The notes below the pieces were generated by a model. That model was not told where the DNA came from. It ran no database searches and saw nothing but the letters and a program-made list of their open reading frames with translations. A stretch of DNA of 64,000 bases from Ignavibacteriales bacterium (lineage in GTDB: Bacteria; Bacteroidota; Ignavibacteria; Ignavibacteriales; Ignavibacteriaceae), in contig DPRR01000025.1 of NCBI GenBank assembly GCA_003538625.1, positions 214,011 through 278,010 of the forward strand, given 5' to 3'. Each line of letters starts with the position of its first letter. Positions within the stretch are counted from its first letter, which is position 1. This document shows positions 17,913 to 26,936 of this stretch, in pieces. Position numbers and translations under genes: made by a program.

Positions 17913-18175
17913 TTTAATTCAATTTTTTCATCTATTCAAACCTTTATCATTTTCTTAAAGTAAATATTATAAATATTTGATTTAATAATTAACCTTTCCT
18001 TTAAATAAAGTTAACAATTATCATTACAAGTTATTAAGATAATTTTTAATGTGTGCTATTATTTATAAACTTTAACTTTTGTACCTGCTGCCGAATTAAG
18101 AAAAGTAAGAGGATATTTAGATTGGTTAAATTTTGCTTCAGGCTTATCTTTACATAATAAAAATTCAATTTACTT

Positions 18176-18904
18176 TTGAAAAACTATAAGCTAATAATTC
18201 AATACGTCGGATCAGATTATTCAGGGTGGCAAATTCAAAAAAACTCTGCATCCATTCAGGCAAAAATTACTGATGCTATTGAAATATTATTAAAGGAGAG
18301 AGTTAATTTAATTGGTTCGGGTAGAACGGATTCAGGTGTTCATGCAATTGGACAAGTTGCCAACTTTAGAACCGAAAATGAGATTGATATTTACAGATTC
18401 AAATATTCTCTTAATTCAGTTTTACCCGGCGATATTGTTATTAAAGAAATGGAAGAAGTTGATCCGGAGTTTCATTCCAGATTTGATGCAAAAAAAAGGA
18501 CATATCTGTATTTAATTACGCAAACAAAATCGCCTTTCTACAAAAATTATTCATATTTTTATCCTCGAATTGTTAATTTACAATTGCTTGACAATCTTAG
18601 CACACTATTTTTAGGCGAGAATAATTTTACTTCTTTTAGTAAAAAGAACACTGATATTGAAAATAAGATTTGTACTGTTTATAAATTATTTTGGCGCAGG
18701 AAAAATGAACTGATATTGTTCTCTGTTCAGGCGGATAGATTTTTACACGGGATGGTAAGAACAATTGTAGGTACATTACTTAATGCCCAAAGTCAAAATG
18801 AACCTGAAGCGTTTATTAAAAAGATATTTAATTCACAAAACCGGGAAGATGCGTTTGAATCAGTACCGGCAAAAGGACTATTTTTATATAAAGTGGAGTA
18901 TTAA
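18176..18904 (+). CDS. truA: tRNA pseudouridine(38-40) synthase TruA
   Basis: The 242-aa enzyme isomerises U38-U40 of the tRNA anticodon arm. The catalytic motif GSGRTDSGVHAIGQ puts the nucleophile at Asp52, the same number as in E. coli TruA. FxSF (NFTSFSKKN) and FLHGMVRTIVGTLL are also diagnostic. The start is TTG at 18176, because homology begins immediately (YKLIIQYVGSDYSGWQ) and no ATG is available. There is no clear Shine-Dalgarno. It precedes the SDR gene by 2 bases and leads an operon that runs to about 21.5 kb. Confidence 0.94.
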   Translation: MKNYKLIIQYVGSDYSGWQIQKNSASIQAKITDAIEILLKERVNLIGSGRTDSGVHAIGQVANFRTENEIDIYRFKYSLNSVLPGDIVIKEMEEVDPEFHSRFDAKKRTYLYLITQTKSPFYKNYSYFYPRIVNLQLLDNLSTLFLGENNFTSFSKKNTDIENKICTVYKLFWRRKNELILFSVQADRFLHGMVRTIVGTLLNAQSQNEPEAFIKKIFNSQNREDAFESVPAKGLFLYKVEY

Positions 18905-18906
18905 AA

Positions 18907-19662
18907 ATGTTCAATCTTAATTCAAAAGTAATATTAATCACCGGGGGATCAAGAGGAATAGGTGCGGCTTGTGTAAAGTACTTTTCTATGGCTGGTGCCT
19001 GTGTTGCATTTACATATAATTCAAATTTTGCAGCGGCTTCTAAAATTGAAAAGCGTTTTTCAAAGATCACTAAATGCAAAGCCTACAAAGTAGATATCAA
19101 TAATGAAGAAGAAATAAAAAACACAGTTAGTGCAGTAATAAAAGATTTTGGCGGTATCGATGTGTTAGTAAACAATGCAGGAATATGGAAAGAAGGAAAA
19201 ATTAGTAAGATGAAGCTTTCAGCGTGGGAAGAAACAATAAAAACAAATCTTACATCCGCATTTTTATTTACACAGCATGTAATCAGGTTTATGAAGATAA
19301 AGAGATATGGAAAAATAATTAATATTTCCTCTACTGCCGGACAAAGAGGTGAAGCACATTACTCGCATTATGCAGCTTCAAAAGGCGGAATGATTTCATT
19401 CACAAAATCACTGGCATCCGAGCTTGGCCAATTTAATATAAATGTTAACAGTGTTGCTCCGGGTTGGGTATTAACAGATATGTCAAAGAATGCCTTGTCT
19501 AATAAAAAAAATCTTGATGAAGAATTGAAAAAAATACCGTTAGGCAGAATTGCAACTGCTGATGATATAGCCGGACCTGTTCTATTTTTGGCTTCCGATC
19601 TTTCAAGGCATATTAATGGTGAAATTTTAAATGTTAATGGCGGTTCAGTTTTAGTTGGATAA
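18907..19662 (+). CDS. Short-chain dehydrogenase/reductase, FabG-like
   Basis: The 251-aa classical SDR binds NAD(P)H through TGGSRGIG (residues 12-19). NNAG lies at about 90, and the catalytic Ser, Tyr and Lys fall in NISSTAG and SHYAASKGG. The C-terminus INGEILNVNGGSVL is typical of 3-oxoacyl-ACP reductases. A role in fatty-acid or polyketide-type reduction is plausible, and an enoyl-CoA hydratase lies downstream. FabG identity itself cannot be fixed, because many SDRs look alike. It is transcribed with truA (2-base gap). Confidence 0.85.
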   Translation: MFNLNSKVILITGGSRGIGAACVKYFSMAGACVAFTYNSNFAAASKIEKRFSKITKCKAYKVDINNEEEIKNTVSAVIKDFGGIDVLVNNAGIWKEGKISKMKLSAWEETIKTNLTSAFLFTQHVIRFMKIKRYGKIINISSTAGQRGEAHYSHYAASKGGMISFTKSLASELGQFNINVNSVAPGWVLTDMSKNALSNKKNLDEELKKIPLGRIATADDIAGPVLFLASDLSRHINGEILNVNGGSVLVG

Positions 19663-19669
19663 AAATTAA

Positions 19670-20128
19670 ATGGAATTTTTAGCAAGTGTACATCCAAAAG
19701 TGGTTCATTTTCCCATAGCATTCCTGATGCTTTATCCAATAATGGAATTGTTATTTCTGTTTACGACTAAAGATTTTTTTCTGAAAGCTGCAATGTTATT
19801 TCTTTCAATTGGAGTAATTGGATCACTATTGGCTGTGTTGACAGGAAATCAGGCGTACCAATCCATTATTAATTGGAGTAATGAAGGTAAAGAAATATTC
19901 TATGCACATCAGAATTATGCAAACCTTACAGTCTGGTATTTTGCAGCACTGCTGATAATTAGATATTTCTTATTTATTAAAAAAAAACTTAGTTGGAAGT
20001 TGAACATAATTATTGTTCTTTTAGCTTTAGCTGGTGGATACTTTGTTTATCAGGCTGGAGCTTACGGCGGTAAATTGGCTGACCAGGTTACAAGTTCAAA
20101 AGTTTTGAATATGGAATTAGAAAAATAA
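19670..20128 (+). CDS. DUF2231-family membrane protein
   Basis: The 152-aa protein has four predicted membrane helices (about 13-31, 38-60, 90-105 and 110-130). It opens with the DUF2231 signature VHPKVVHFPIAFL, in which conserved His residues suggest a haem or redox ligand. The family is of unknown function and often lies near haem and cytochrome genes. It is 7 bases after the SDR gene, so the same operon is likely. Confidence 0.8.
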   Translation: MEFLASVHPKVVHFPIAFLMLYPIMELLFLFTTKDFFLKAAMLFLSIGVIGSLLAVLTGNQAYQSIINWSNEGKEIFYAHQNYANLTVWYFAALLIIRYFLFIKKKLSWKLNIIIVLLALAGGYFVYQAGAYGGKLADQVTSSKVLNMELEK

Positions 20129-20165
20129 TTTTAGTTTAATGAATATCTAATTAATTTTGACTGAA

Positions 20166-20765
20166 ATGATGAGATCAATAATTGTAACAATATTTTCTTT
20201 GTTTATTTTTTCTGCATTCGTATATGCTGAAAAACCTCCTTCAAGCAGGGCAACTGGATTTTTTGTCGCGTTTGGAGTTGGACCCAGAATGCCGATTGGT
20301 GATTTTGCCAATACTACAGACATTGGTTATGGGGTTAACGTTGAGTTTACGTATACAGATAATGAAGTACTTCCTGTTTTTATTTTTGCGAATATAGGAT
20401 ACGAGCAGTATCCCGGTTCACAAAATTATTTTCGTGAAACTGATTATTCAAATTTTCATACAAATGCTCTTCCAATTAATCTTGGGGCAAGATATTATTT
20501 TGCTCCGTTGTTAGAAAATATAGTTCTGTTGATGCCAATAGTCCAGCTTTCAGCAAGTTATACTTATTATCAAAAGCTGCATGAGTTTGATCAAAATTTA
20601 GGCAGGAATAACTTTCTGGAAGATATTGGTAAATTTGGTTTTAGTGCCGGTGCCGGTGTTTCAATGTTTATGATGGAACTAATAGCATCATACAATTATA
20701 TGCCCAAAAATCAGTTTATTGGGTTGGATCTAAAAGTTAGAATTCCTTTATACATTAATTTTTAA
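20166..20765 (+). CDS. Outer-membrane beta-barrel-like protein
   Basis: The ~200-aa protein has a signal peptide (MRSIIVTIFSLFIFSAFVYA). A body of alternating hydrophobic and polar strands follows, rich in Gly, Tyr and Phe, and ends in the aromatic strand LKVRIPLYINF, typical of small OMP barrels. A TTG start three codons upstream (20157) is possible; ATG 20166 or 20169 fits the signal peptide better. It lies between the DUF2231 gene and the enoyl-CoA hydratase gene. Function is unknown. Confidence 0.7.
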   Translation: MMRSIIVTIFSLFIFSAFVYAEKPPSSRATGFFVAFGVGPRMPIGDFANTTDIGYGVNVEFTYTDNEVLPVFIFANIGYEQYPGSQNYFRETDYSNFHTNALPINLGARYYFAPLLENIVLLMPIVQLSASYTYYQKLHEFDQNLGRNNFLEDIGKFGFSAGAGVSMFMMELIASYNYMPKNQFIGLDLKVRIPLYINF

Positions 20766-20774
20766 GAGAGAATT

Positions 20775-21557
20775 ATGAGCTACAAAAATATTTTACTTGA
20801 TATCAATGAGCACATCGCAATTGTAACTTTAAATCGACCGGATAAACTTAATGCATTAAATCACGATACTCTTACAGAACTGAAGGAAGTGTTTGAAAGA
20901 TTAAAAAGTGACGAGAATGTTTTTGTTGTTATTGTTACCGGAAGTGGTGAAAAAGCATTTGTAGCCGGTGCTGATATCTCAGAAATTAATAAACTTAATA
21001 TGCTTGAAGGAAAAAAGTTTGCTGAATTTGGCCAATCGGTTTTTTCTATTATTGAAAAATTTGACAAACCGGTTATTGCGGCCGTTAATGGCTTTGCACT
21101 TGGCGGCGGATGTGAGTTAGCACTGGCTTGTCATATTCGATTAGCAAGTGAAAATGCAAAGTTTGGTCAACCGGAAGTTAATCTTGGTATAATTCCCGGT
21201 TATGGAGGAACACAAAGACTAACGCGACTAATTAATTCAGGCAGGGCCGCAGAAATGATATTAACTGCAGATATGATTGATGCAGCAGAAGCATTAAGAA
21301 TAGGATTGGTCAGCAAAGTTTATCCGCAAAGTGAACTTCAAAGTAAAGCATATGAAATGGCTGCCAGGATTGCAAGTAAAGGACAACAAGCAGTCCGATT
21401 AGCCTTAAAAGCAATAAAAATTGCTGATGAAGTTTCATCTAAAGAGGGACAGAATTTTGAAGCTGTTCTGTTTGCTTTGTCCTGTGGTACAGAAGATTTT
21501 AAGGAAGGTACCGAGGCATTTTTAGAAAAAAGAAAGCCAAATTTTTCTAATAAATAA
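20775..21557 (+). CDS. Enoyl-CoA hydratase/isomerase family protein
   Basis: The 260-aa crotonase-fold protein shows the oxyanion-hole segments AFVAGADISEI (about 62-72) and GFALGGGCELALACHIRLAS (about 100-119). The catalytic glutamates are in the GGGCELAL and FGQPEVNLGIIPGYGGTQRL stretches, as in short-chain enoyl-CoA hydratase (crotonase). It hydrates 2-trans-enoyl-CoA in beta-oxidation or butyrate-type pathways. The neighbouring SDR could supply a reductase step, but no thiolase or acyl-CoA dehydrogenase is in the window. Confidence 0.92.
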   Translation: MSYKNILLDINEHIAIVTLNRPDKLNALNHDTLTELKEVFERLKSDENVFVVIVTGSGEKAFVAGADISEINKLNMLEGKKFAEFGQSVFSIIEKFDKPVIAAVNGFALGGGCELALACHIRLASENAKFGQPEVNLGIIPGYGGTQRLTRLINSGRAAEMILTADMIDAAEALRIGLVSKVYPQSELQSKAYEMAARIASKGQQAVRLALKAIKIADEVSSKEGQNFEAVLFALSCGTEDFKEGTEAFLEKRKPNFSNK

Positions 21558-21643
21558 TCTGTTATTCTCTATATAGTATTGTCAATTAATAAATTCATTT
21601 TTCTGTTACTTGTAAATTTCATTGAACTTAGTTTTGATCTTAA

Positions 21644-22669
21644 ATGACTAAATCATCTTTCTACAAAAATATTGCTCTTATTTTATTTGGTACCGTTGTT
21701 TTACTTTTAATAGTAAATATTCTTGTATCAAAATATGTGGATAAAGATGAACAGCCTAAGCATAGAGAAGTATTATCTGGAATTGAGATTGATAAAATAT
21801 TTCATACCGCTTTAGCAAATTATGGATTTTCAACTAACTGGATAATCAAAAAAAAAATTAAAAGTATTAGTGGTGATTCACTTTACTCTACTTACAACGT
21901 AAATGTTCCTAATGATGTTTCAATTCATTCATTACTTTTAGAATTAAAGAATTTATTTTGGGAAGATGATGTTGAAATAGATGCTGAAGAATTAGCAAAT
22001 CCAAAAAGGACTTTAGTAAGATTAATATCCGATCAAAAATTAAAATTAGCAGCAGAGTTAACTAACAGTGATAAGATAAAACGTGAATTTGGAACTATTG
22101 CCTTTCTGGTTAACGATCTGCCTCTTAAAAATGAAGAGGTGCTTAAATCCTTCTTAATTACTCCGGAACTGTTTTATGCAGTATTAACTCCCAGGGATGA
22201 AGCAAAAAAAAGATTATCGCAGATTGCCAAAGCAAACAAAAGATATGCTTTGTTACTTGATGATAATATTACTGAGTTAAATTTTAAACTCTCAAGCAGT
22301 TATTCTGATGACAAAATCAAGAAATCGATAAGAGAGATTGTAGGTACTTTTTACAATGCTGCATTCTTTATTATTGACGATAGATCCGATTTATTTGAAT
22401 CAGAAAAATATCCTTTAATTAAATCGGAATTATTAAAAAGAGGGATTGTCCTTGTTCCAAAATCCAGATTTGAATTTTTAACCTCATCAAAAGTAAATAC
22501 CGGGGATAAGTTTCAGGATTTTATGTTAACTGTAAAGAAAAGTGATGAAAAAATTTTAATGGTTAATGCACAGGATTTTTTAATAATCTCATCGTTAATT
22601 CCCGCGTATAGAAAAATAGGATACAAATTTATATACCCGGGTGACATAATCATTAAACGAAATTTTTGA
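21644..22669 (+). CDS. Membrane-anchored protein, possible divergent polysaccharide deacetylase fold
   Basis: The 341-aa protein has one N-terminal membrane anchor (about residues 8-28). A ~80-residue alpha/beta domain follows (35-120), then a larger domain (125-341) with repeating hydrophobic strands such as IAFLVNDLPL, YALLLDDNI, AAFFIIDDRS and ILMVNAQDF. This rhythm recalls the divergent polysaccharide deacetylase (YibQ-like) group, but I see no metal triad and hold this weakly. Start: ATG 21644 directly before the anchor. It is convergent with the M16 peptidase genes. Confidence 0.6.
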   Translation: MTKSSFYKNIALILFGTVVLLLIVNILVSKYVDKDEQPKHREVLSGIEIDKIFHTALANYGFSTNWIIKKKIKSISGDSLYSTYNVNVPNDVSIHSLLLELKNLFWEDDVEIDAEELANPKRTLVRLISDQKLKLAAELTNSDKIKREFGTIAFLVNDLPLKNEEVLKSFLITPELFYAVLTPRDEAKKRLSQIAKANKRYALLLDDNITELNFKLSSSYSDDKIKKSIREIVGTFYNAAFFIIDDRSDLFESEKYPLIKSELLKRGIVLVPKSRFEFLTSSKVNTGDKFQDFMLTVKKSDEKILMVNAQDFLIISSLIPAYRKIGYKFIYPGDIIIKRNF

Positions 22670-22731
22670 GATTGTATCTAAATCTTCAGCAGAGTCAAAG
22701 TCTAATCCAGACAAGTACTTTTAATGATTAC

Positions 22732-24090
22732 TCAGATCACGTTTCCAAATAAATCTACTTCAACCATATCAATCGGTAATGCACTAAGCTTTTTCAGTAA
22801 TGTATTTTTATCTCCGACAAGCACAATTGCAAGCTTATCAGTCATAATAAATTTCCCGGCTGTCTCATCAACTTCTGATTTTGAAACGGAAAGTATATTC
22901 TGGATGTAAGTATCAAAGTAATTATCGGGTAAATCAAAAAGAATCCGACCGGCTACACCGGAGGCAATTTGTCTGTACGTTTCAAAGTTAAGCGGAAATT
23001 TTTTTGTTATTGATGATTTGGCGAATTCTAATTCTTCAAGTGTAATTCCGTCTTTTATTTTATCAAGTTCAAAAAGAATTTCCTTAACAGCATTGATTGT
23101 ATTTTCAGATCCCACAGATGTTGATACTTCAAAAAATGCTGAATCTTTATAATACTGAAATCTTGAAGTTGCACCGTAGGTAAAACCATTTCTTTCCCGC
23201 AGATTAAGATTTATTCTGCTTGTAAATTGTCCGCCAAGAATTGTGTTAAGTAAATATCTTTGAAAAAAATCTTTATTATTTCTTTTTTCTGTGATATGTC
23301 CTGCTCTTATTTCAGTTTGTACTGAATCTTGTTTGTGATAGAAATAAATTTTCTTTAACGGTTCTGAAGATTTAAATGAAATAGGGATGTCACCTTTAAT
23401 TGTATTCCATTCAGATAAATATTTGTTTAGCAAAACTACAAGTTCACCTTGATTTAAATCTCCCACAACTATTAAAGCAGAATTGAAAGGGGAAAAGAAT
23501 CTTTTATAGTAATTTTTAATTTCTTTGAGTGAGATTGAATTAACAGTTTCTTCATATCCTGAAACCGGGTAGGAATAATTATCAAACTTACCAAGTATTA
23601 CTCTATCAAAAATCTGATCGGCTAAATATTCCGGTTCATCCTTACTCTGCATGATACGCGTTATCAGTTTCTTTTTTTCACGATTAAAATCATCTTCACT
23701 TAACAAAGGTTTTAATAAAATTTTACTGAATAATTCAAGCGATCTGTCAAAATTTTCAGAAATACATTGCAGACTTAAATTTATTAAATCATTATCCGTT
23801 GACACATTAAAACTGGATCCAAGTATATCAAATTCATCACTTAATTCTAATGCATTCAATCCATCGGCACCCTCATCCAATACAAGTGAAGTTAAATGTG
23901 CTAATCCTTTTTTATTTTCCGGATCGAATTTGCTGCCGGCGTTTAACACAAGATTTAATCTTACTAAAGGCAGTTTATCTTTATGTATAAAAACTACACG
24001 CAAACCATTTTCCAATAAAATTTCATTTGCTTTGGGAAGTTTAAAATTGATTTCAGATTTAGCTTCAGGTTTATTTTTTCTATCAATCAT
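22732..24090 (-). CDS. M16-family peptidase homologue, catalytically inactive partner
   Basis: The ~452-aa protein has two M16 halves: LPLVRLNLVLNAGSKFDP...KKGLAH near the N-terminus, and FTSRINLNLRERNGFTYGA in the C-terminal half. At the site where active members have HxxEH it reads HLTSL, so the zinc ligands are lost. It does keep the R/Y substrate-binding motif region (LRERNGFTYG). In M16B pairs one subunit supplies zinc and the other the R/Y motif, which fits the active gene just upstream. ATG 24090 is chosen: GGAAG precedes it and it overlaps the upstream stop by 8 bases. A longer frame to 24123 has no support. Confidence 0.85.
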   Translation of the reverse strand: MIDRKNKPEAKSEINFKLPKANEILLENGLRVVFIHKDKLPLVRLNLVLNAGSKFDPENKKGLAHLTSLVLDEGADGLNALELSDEFDILGSSFNVSTDNDLINLSLQCISENFDRSLELFSKILLKPLLSEDDFNREKKKLITRIMQSKDEPEYLADQIFDRVILGKFDNYSYPVSGYEETVNSISLKEIKNYYKRFFSPFNSALIVVGDLNQGELVVLLNKYLSEWNTIKGDIPISFKSSEPLKKIYFYHKQDSVQTEIRAGHITEKRNNKDFFQRYLLNTILGGQFTSRINLNLRERNGFTYGATSRFQYYKDSAFFEVSTSVGSENTINAVKEILFELDKIKDGITLEELEFAKSSITKKFPLNFETYRQIASGVAGRILFDLPDNYFDTYIQNILSVSKSEVDETAGKFIMTDKLAIVLVGDKNTLLKKLSALPIDMVEVDLFGNVI

Positions 24091-25357
24091 TTTCTGCTTC
24101 CTTTGGTATAATATGAAGTTCAACGAATGGTTTTGTCAGATAACTTTTAACAGCTGTTTGCAGTGAATTTTTATTCACTTCATTATAACGAGCAAGATCA
24201 AACTCAAAGGAATTTGGTTCATTTAAATGATAATTGTAATGATTCAGATAATCTGCAATCGTATCAAGATTTTGCATTGCACTGATAAACTGGGCTTTAA
24301 TTCCATTTCTGGATTTCTCCAACTCTTTATCCGATACTTCTTTTAATGCTAAAGCATTAACCTCTTCAAGTATAATCATTTTAAGCTCATCAAGATTAGT
24401 TCCCGGTCTGGCTGTTGAAATGATCATAAACTGCCCGCCAAACTTACCGGAGTACTGAAATGCAGTAACGTCCTGGGCAATTTGTAAATCAAAAACTAAC
24501 TTTTTATATAATCTGGAATTTTTTGATCCTGTCAGAATATCTGCAGCAACTTCTAATGAGGAGTCATCTTTTCCAAAGATTAAATCTGAAGGCCACGCAA
24601 GATAAATTCTTTCAAGCTGAACATTATCTTTATGCTCAATAAATTTATTCTTTGATAATATAATTTTTTCTGAATCGGGTTTATGATTAGCTTCAAATGG
24701 TTTTATTGAGCCGAAATGATTTTCAATCAATTCTATAGCATTATTATTTTCAAAATCGCCCGCTATAACCAGGCATGCATTATTTGGCGAATAATATTTT
24801 TTAAAAAAGTTTTTGACATCATCAAGCGTATAATTTTCAATATCTTTTAAGAAACCGATTGTTGACCAGCTGTATGGATGATCTTCAGGATATAGATTTG
24901 TATTTATAAGTTCCCACGCTAAGCCATACGGCTGATTATCATATCGTTCTAATCGCTCATTTTTTACAACGTCCTTCTGGTTATCAAGTTTTTCCTGAGT
25001 AAGTGAAGGTAGAAAATATCCCATTCTATCTGATTCCAACCAGAGAGCAAGTTCCAAATAATTGGATGGAAGTTTTTCGTAGTAATTTGTTCTATCCGTT
25101 GATGTGGAACCATTTAATGTGCCGCCTGCTTCCTGTATAAAACGGAAATGCATTTCTTTGGCGACATTTTCTGATCCCTGGAACATCATATGTTCAAACA
25201 AGTGAGCTAATCCTGTTTTACCCTTTGTTTCATATGCTGAACCGACTTTGTACCAGATGTTAACTGATACAAGAGGAATTGATTTATCCTGATATAATAT
25301 ATACTCAAGTCCGTTCTTTAGTTGTCCTTTAGTGCAATTAAGATTTAGATGATTCAA
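24083..25357 (-). CDS. M16-family zinc peptidase, active subunit
   Basis: The 424-aa insulinase-like peptidase carries the inverted zinc motif HLFEHMMF (His52, Glu55, His56). The third ligand is expected in VVKNERLERYDNQP, about 76 residues on. VSVNIWYKVGSAYE is the usual opening strand. The C-terminal half (QLERIYLAWPS, KNSRLYKKLVFDL) is the second M16 lobe. No signal peptide is visible, so a cytoplasmic or non-classical location is likely. It is translationally coupled to the inactive partner (8-base overlap), as in bacterial heterodimeric M16B enzymes. Confidence 0.9.
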   Translation of the reverse strand: MNHLNLNCTKGQLKNGLEYILYQDKSIPLVSVNIWYKVGSAYETKGKTGLAHLFEHMMFQGSENVAKEMHFRFIQEAGGTLNGSTSTDRTNYYEKLPSNYLELALWLESDRMGYFLPSLTQEKLDNQKDVVKNERLERYDNQPYGLAWELINTNLYPEDHPYSWSTIGFLKDIENYTLDDVKNFFKKYYSPNNACLVIAGDFENNNAIELIENHFGSIKPFEANHKPDSEKIILSKNKFIEHKDNVQLERIYLAWPSDLIFGKDDSSLEVAADILTGSKNSRLYKKLVFDLQIAQDVTAFQYSGKFGGQFMIISTARPGTNLDELKMIILEEVNALALKEVSDKELEKSRNGIKAQFISAMQNLDTIADYLNHYNYHLNEPNSFEFDLARYNEVNKNSLQTAVKSYLTKPFVELHIIPKEAEND

Positions 25358-25444
25358 ATATTTACCTTCAACTTTTTTTGTGACTAGTTAAAAAAAATAA
25401 TTTTAATGATGAATTAAAGTAATTATTAAAACTTAAGCTTCATT

Positions 25445-26668
25445 CTATTTCAATAAATACTCAATCCGTTCGAGTTTTCCATCAATATTATTATTGGGAA
25501 AGATACGAAGTATTTTTGCAAGTAGTGGATAAATATCTACATTATCTAAAGTACCCGATGTAAAACCCTTTTTAAAATCAGGACCAATGGCATAAAATAT
25601 TCCGTGCATATCAATATCCAAAGGATCATATCCATGATTACCGAGTGGAAAATGCTTTGAATATTTTTCAACATCTTTGTTGTTAAATAAACTATAACCC
25701 AAATCTGCAATTAATACAATTTCTGCCACATCCGGATTATCTTTGTAATGCAGGTATTCCGGAATATCTTTTTTCCAATAAACTCTATAATTTTTTTCAG
25801 ATTCCTTTAGTTTTTTATAGATGGAATTTTTTTCACTTTCATCGGAATAAATAAACATTAAAGGTCCTTTGTCCGAAGTTTTAAATTGAAAACCCGAAAA
25901 CACATCATCAATATTAATTACTCTATCGGGACTCAATTCTGTCATTCCGTGATCTGATAAAACAATAATATTTGTGCTATCCAATAAATTTAAATTTCTT
26001 AATCCTGAAAATATTTTCCCGATCAGACTATCTTCCATTGCAATCGATTGATTTACTTCATTTGAATTCGGTCCATAATTGTGTCCGGAAGTATCTGTAG
26101 CATCAAAATAAAGCATAACTAACTTTGGTCTTTTTTCATATGGCAGCTGAAGCCACTCTAACATCCCATTAATCCTCTCATCATAAGGTGTGGTATAAAT
26201 AAATTTTTTCGAATAGTCGGGTCTTCGGTAATCAGCAGTTAATTCTGAACCCGGCCAAAAATAACTTGCAGTAATAACACCCTGTCTTTTTGCAGTCTCC
26301 CAAATAGCTTCACCCTTATACCACATTGGATCGTTTTTAGCTATGGTATCCCACAAAGTATATCTTTTATTTGTGTATCGATTTGTAAAGTCATTTGCAA
26401 TTATTCCGTGATTTTCAGGATATAAACCTGTGACAATTGAATAGTGATTTGGAAAAGTTTTTGATGGGAAGCATGGTCTCAATGTAAGAGCATGCACACC
26501 GTTGGATTTAATCAAATCAAGATTCGGTGTTAAACCTCTTGCAGAATAATCCCAGCGAAATCCATCTAAAGAAATAAGAATGGTATAATTTGGTTGTTGT
26601 CCCAATACTTGGATAGATAACAGGAATACAACCAGACTGAAAATTTTAACTCTGAACGATTTTTTCAT
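25445..26668 (-). CDS. Secreted nucleotide pyrophosphatase/phosphodiesterase (NPP family)
   Basis: The ~407-aa alkaline-phosphatase-superfamily enzyme has a signal peptide (MKKSFRVKIFSLVVFLLSIQVLG). Visible metal and nucleophile sites are ISLDGFRWDY (Asp35), PSKTFPNHYSIVTGL with Thr71 as nucleophile, DATDTSGHNYGP and LSDHGM, and the closing GNHGYDP. NPP enzymes hydrolyse phosphodiester or pyrophosphate bonds in nucleotides outside the cytoplasm. Starts at 26680 or 26728 are also possible; 26668 gives the cleanest signal peptide. It lies upstream of and divergent from the TonB receptor gene. Confidence 0.88.
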   Translation of the reverse strand: MKKSFRVKIFSLVVFLLSIQVLGQQPNYTILISLDGFRWDYSARGLTPNLDLIKSNGVHALTLRPCFPSKTFPNHYSIVTGLYPENHGIIANDFTNRYTNKRYTLWDTIAKNDPMWYKGEAIWETAKRQGVITASYFWPGSELTADYRRPDYSKKFIYTTPYDERINGMLEWLQLPYEKRPKLVMLYFDATDTSGHNYGPNSNEVNQSIAMEDSLIGKIFSGLRNLNLLDSTNIIVLSDHGMTELSPDRVINIDDVFSGFQFKTSDKGPLMFIYSDESEKNSIYKKLKESEKNYRVYWKKDIPEYLHYKDNPDVAEIVLIADLGYSLFNNKDVEKYSKHFPLGNHGYDPLDIDMHGIFYAIGPDFKKGFTSGTLDNVDIYPLLAKILRIFPNNNIDGKLERIEYLLK

Positions 26669-26936
26669 AATAACTTTCATTTCTGCACTGTAAAAATGAA
26701 CAAATAACGGATAAAAACCTTTTAACAATTGTTAAAAATTAAATAAAAATTAAAAGCAAGTAATTATATGGTATTATCAAAATATTAATTATTAAAAAAG
26801 CACTGTGTTTGCTTGCATAGAAAACTGAATAAGCGGATATTTCATGTAGATTTTATAAATATTTTGCTATGCATTTAATAATTACTTTTAAACTTATCTT
26901 AAATACACTATCACTTAACTTTCTCAGGGAGAAAAT

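Noticed and set aside
20157..20165. TTG start for the outer-membrane protein
   Set aside because: It adds only three residues and the signal peptide fits better from ATG 20166.
24091..24123. Longer start for the inactive M16 gene
   Set aside because: It gives an unsupported N-terminus; the ATG at 24090 has GGAAG before it and overlaps the upstream stop properly.
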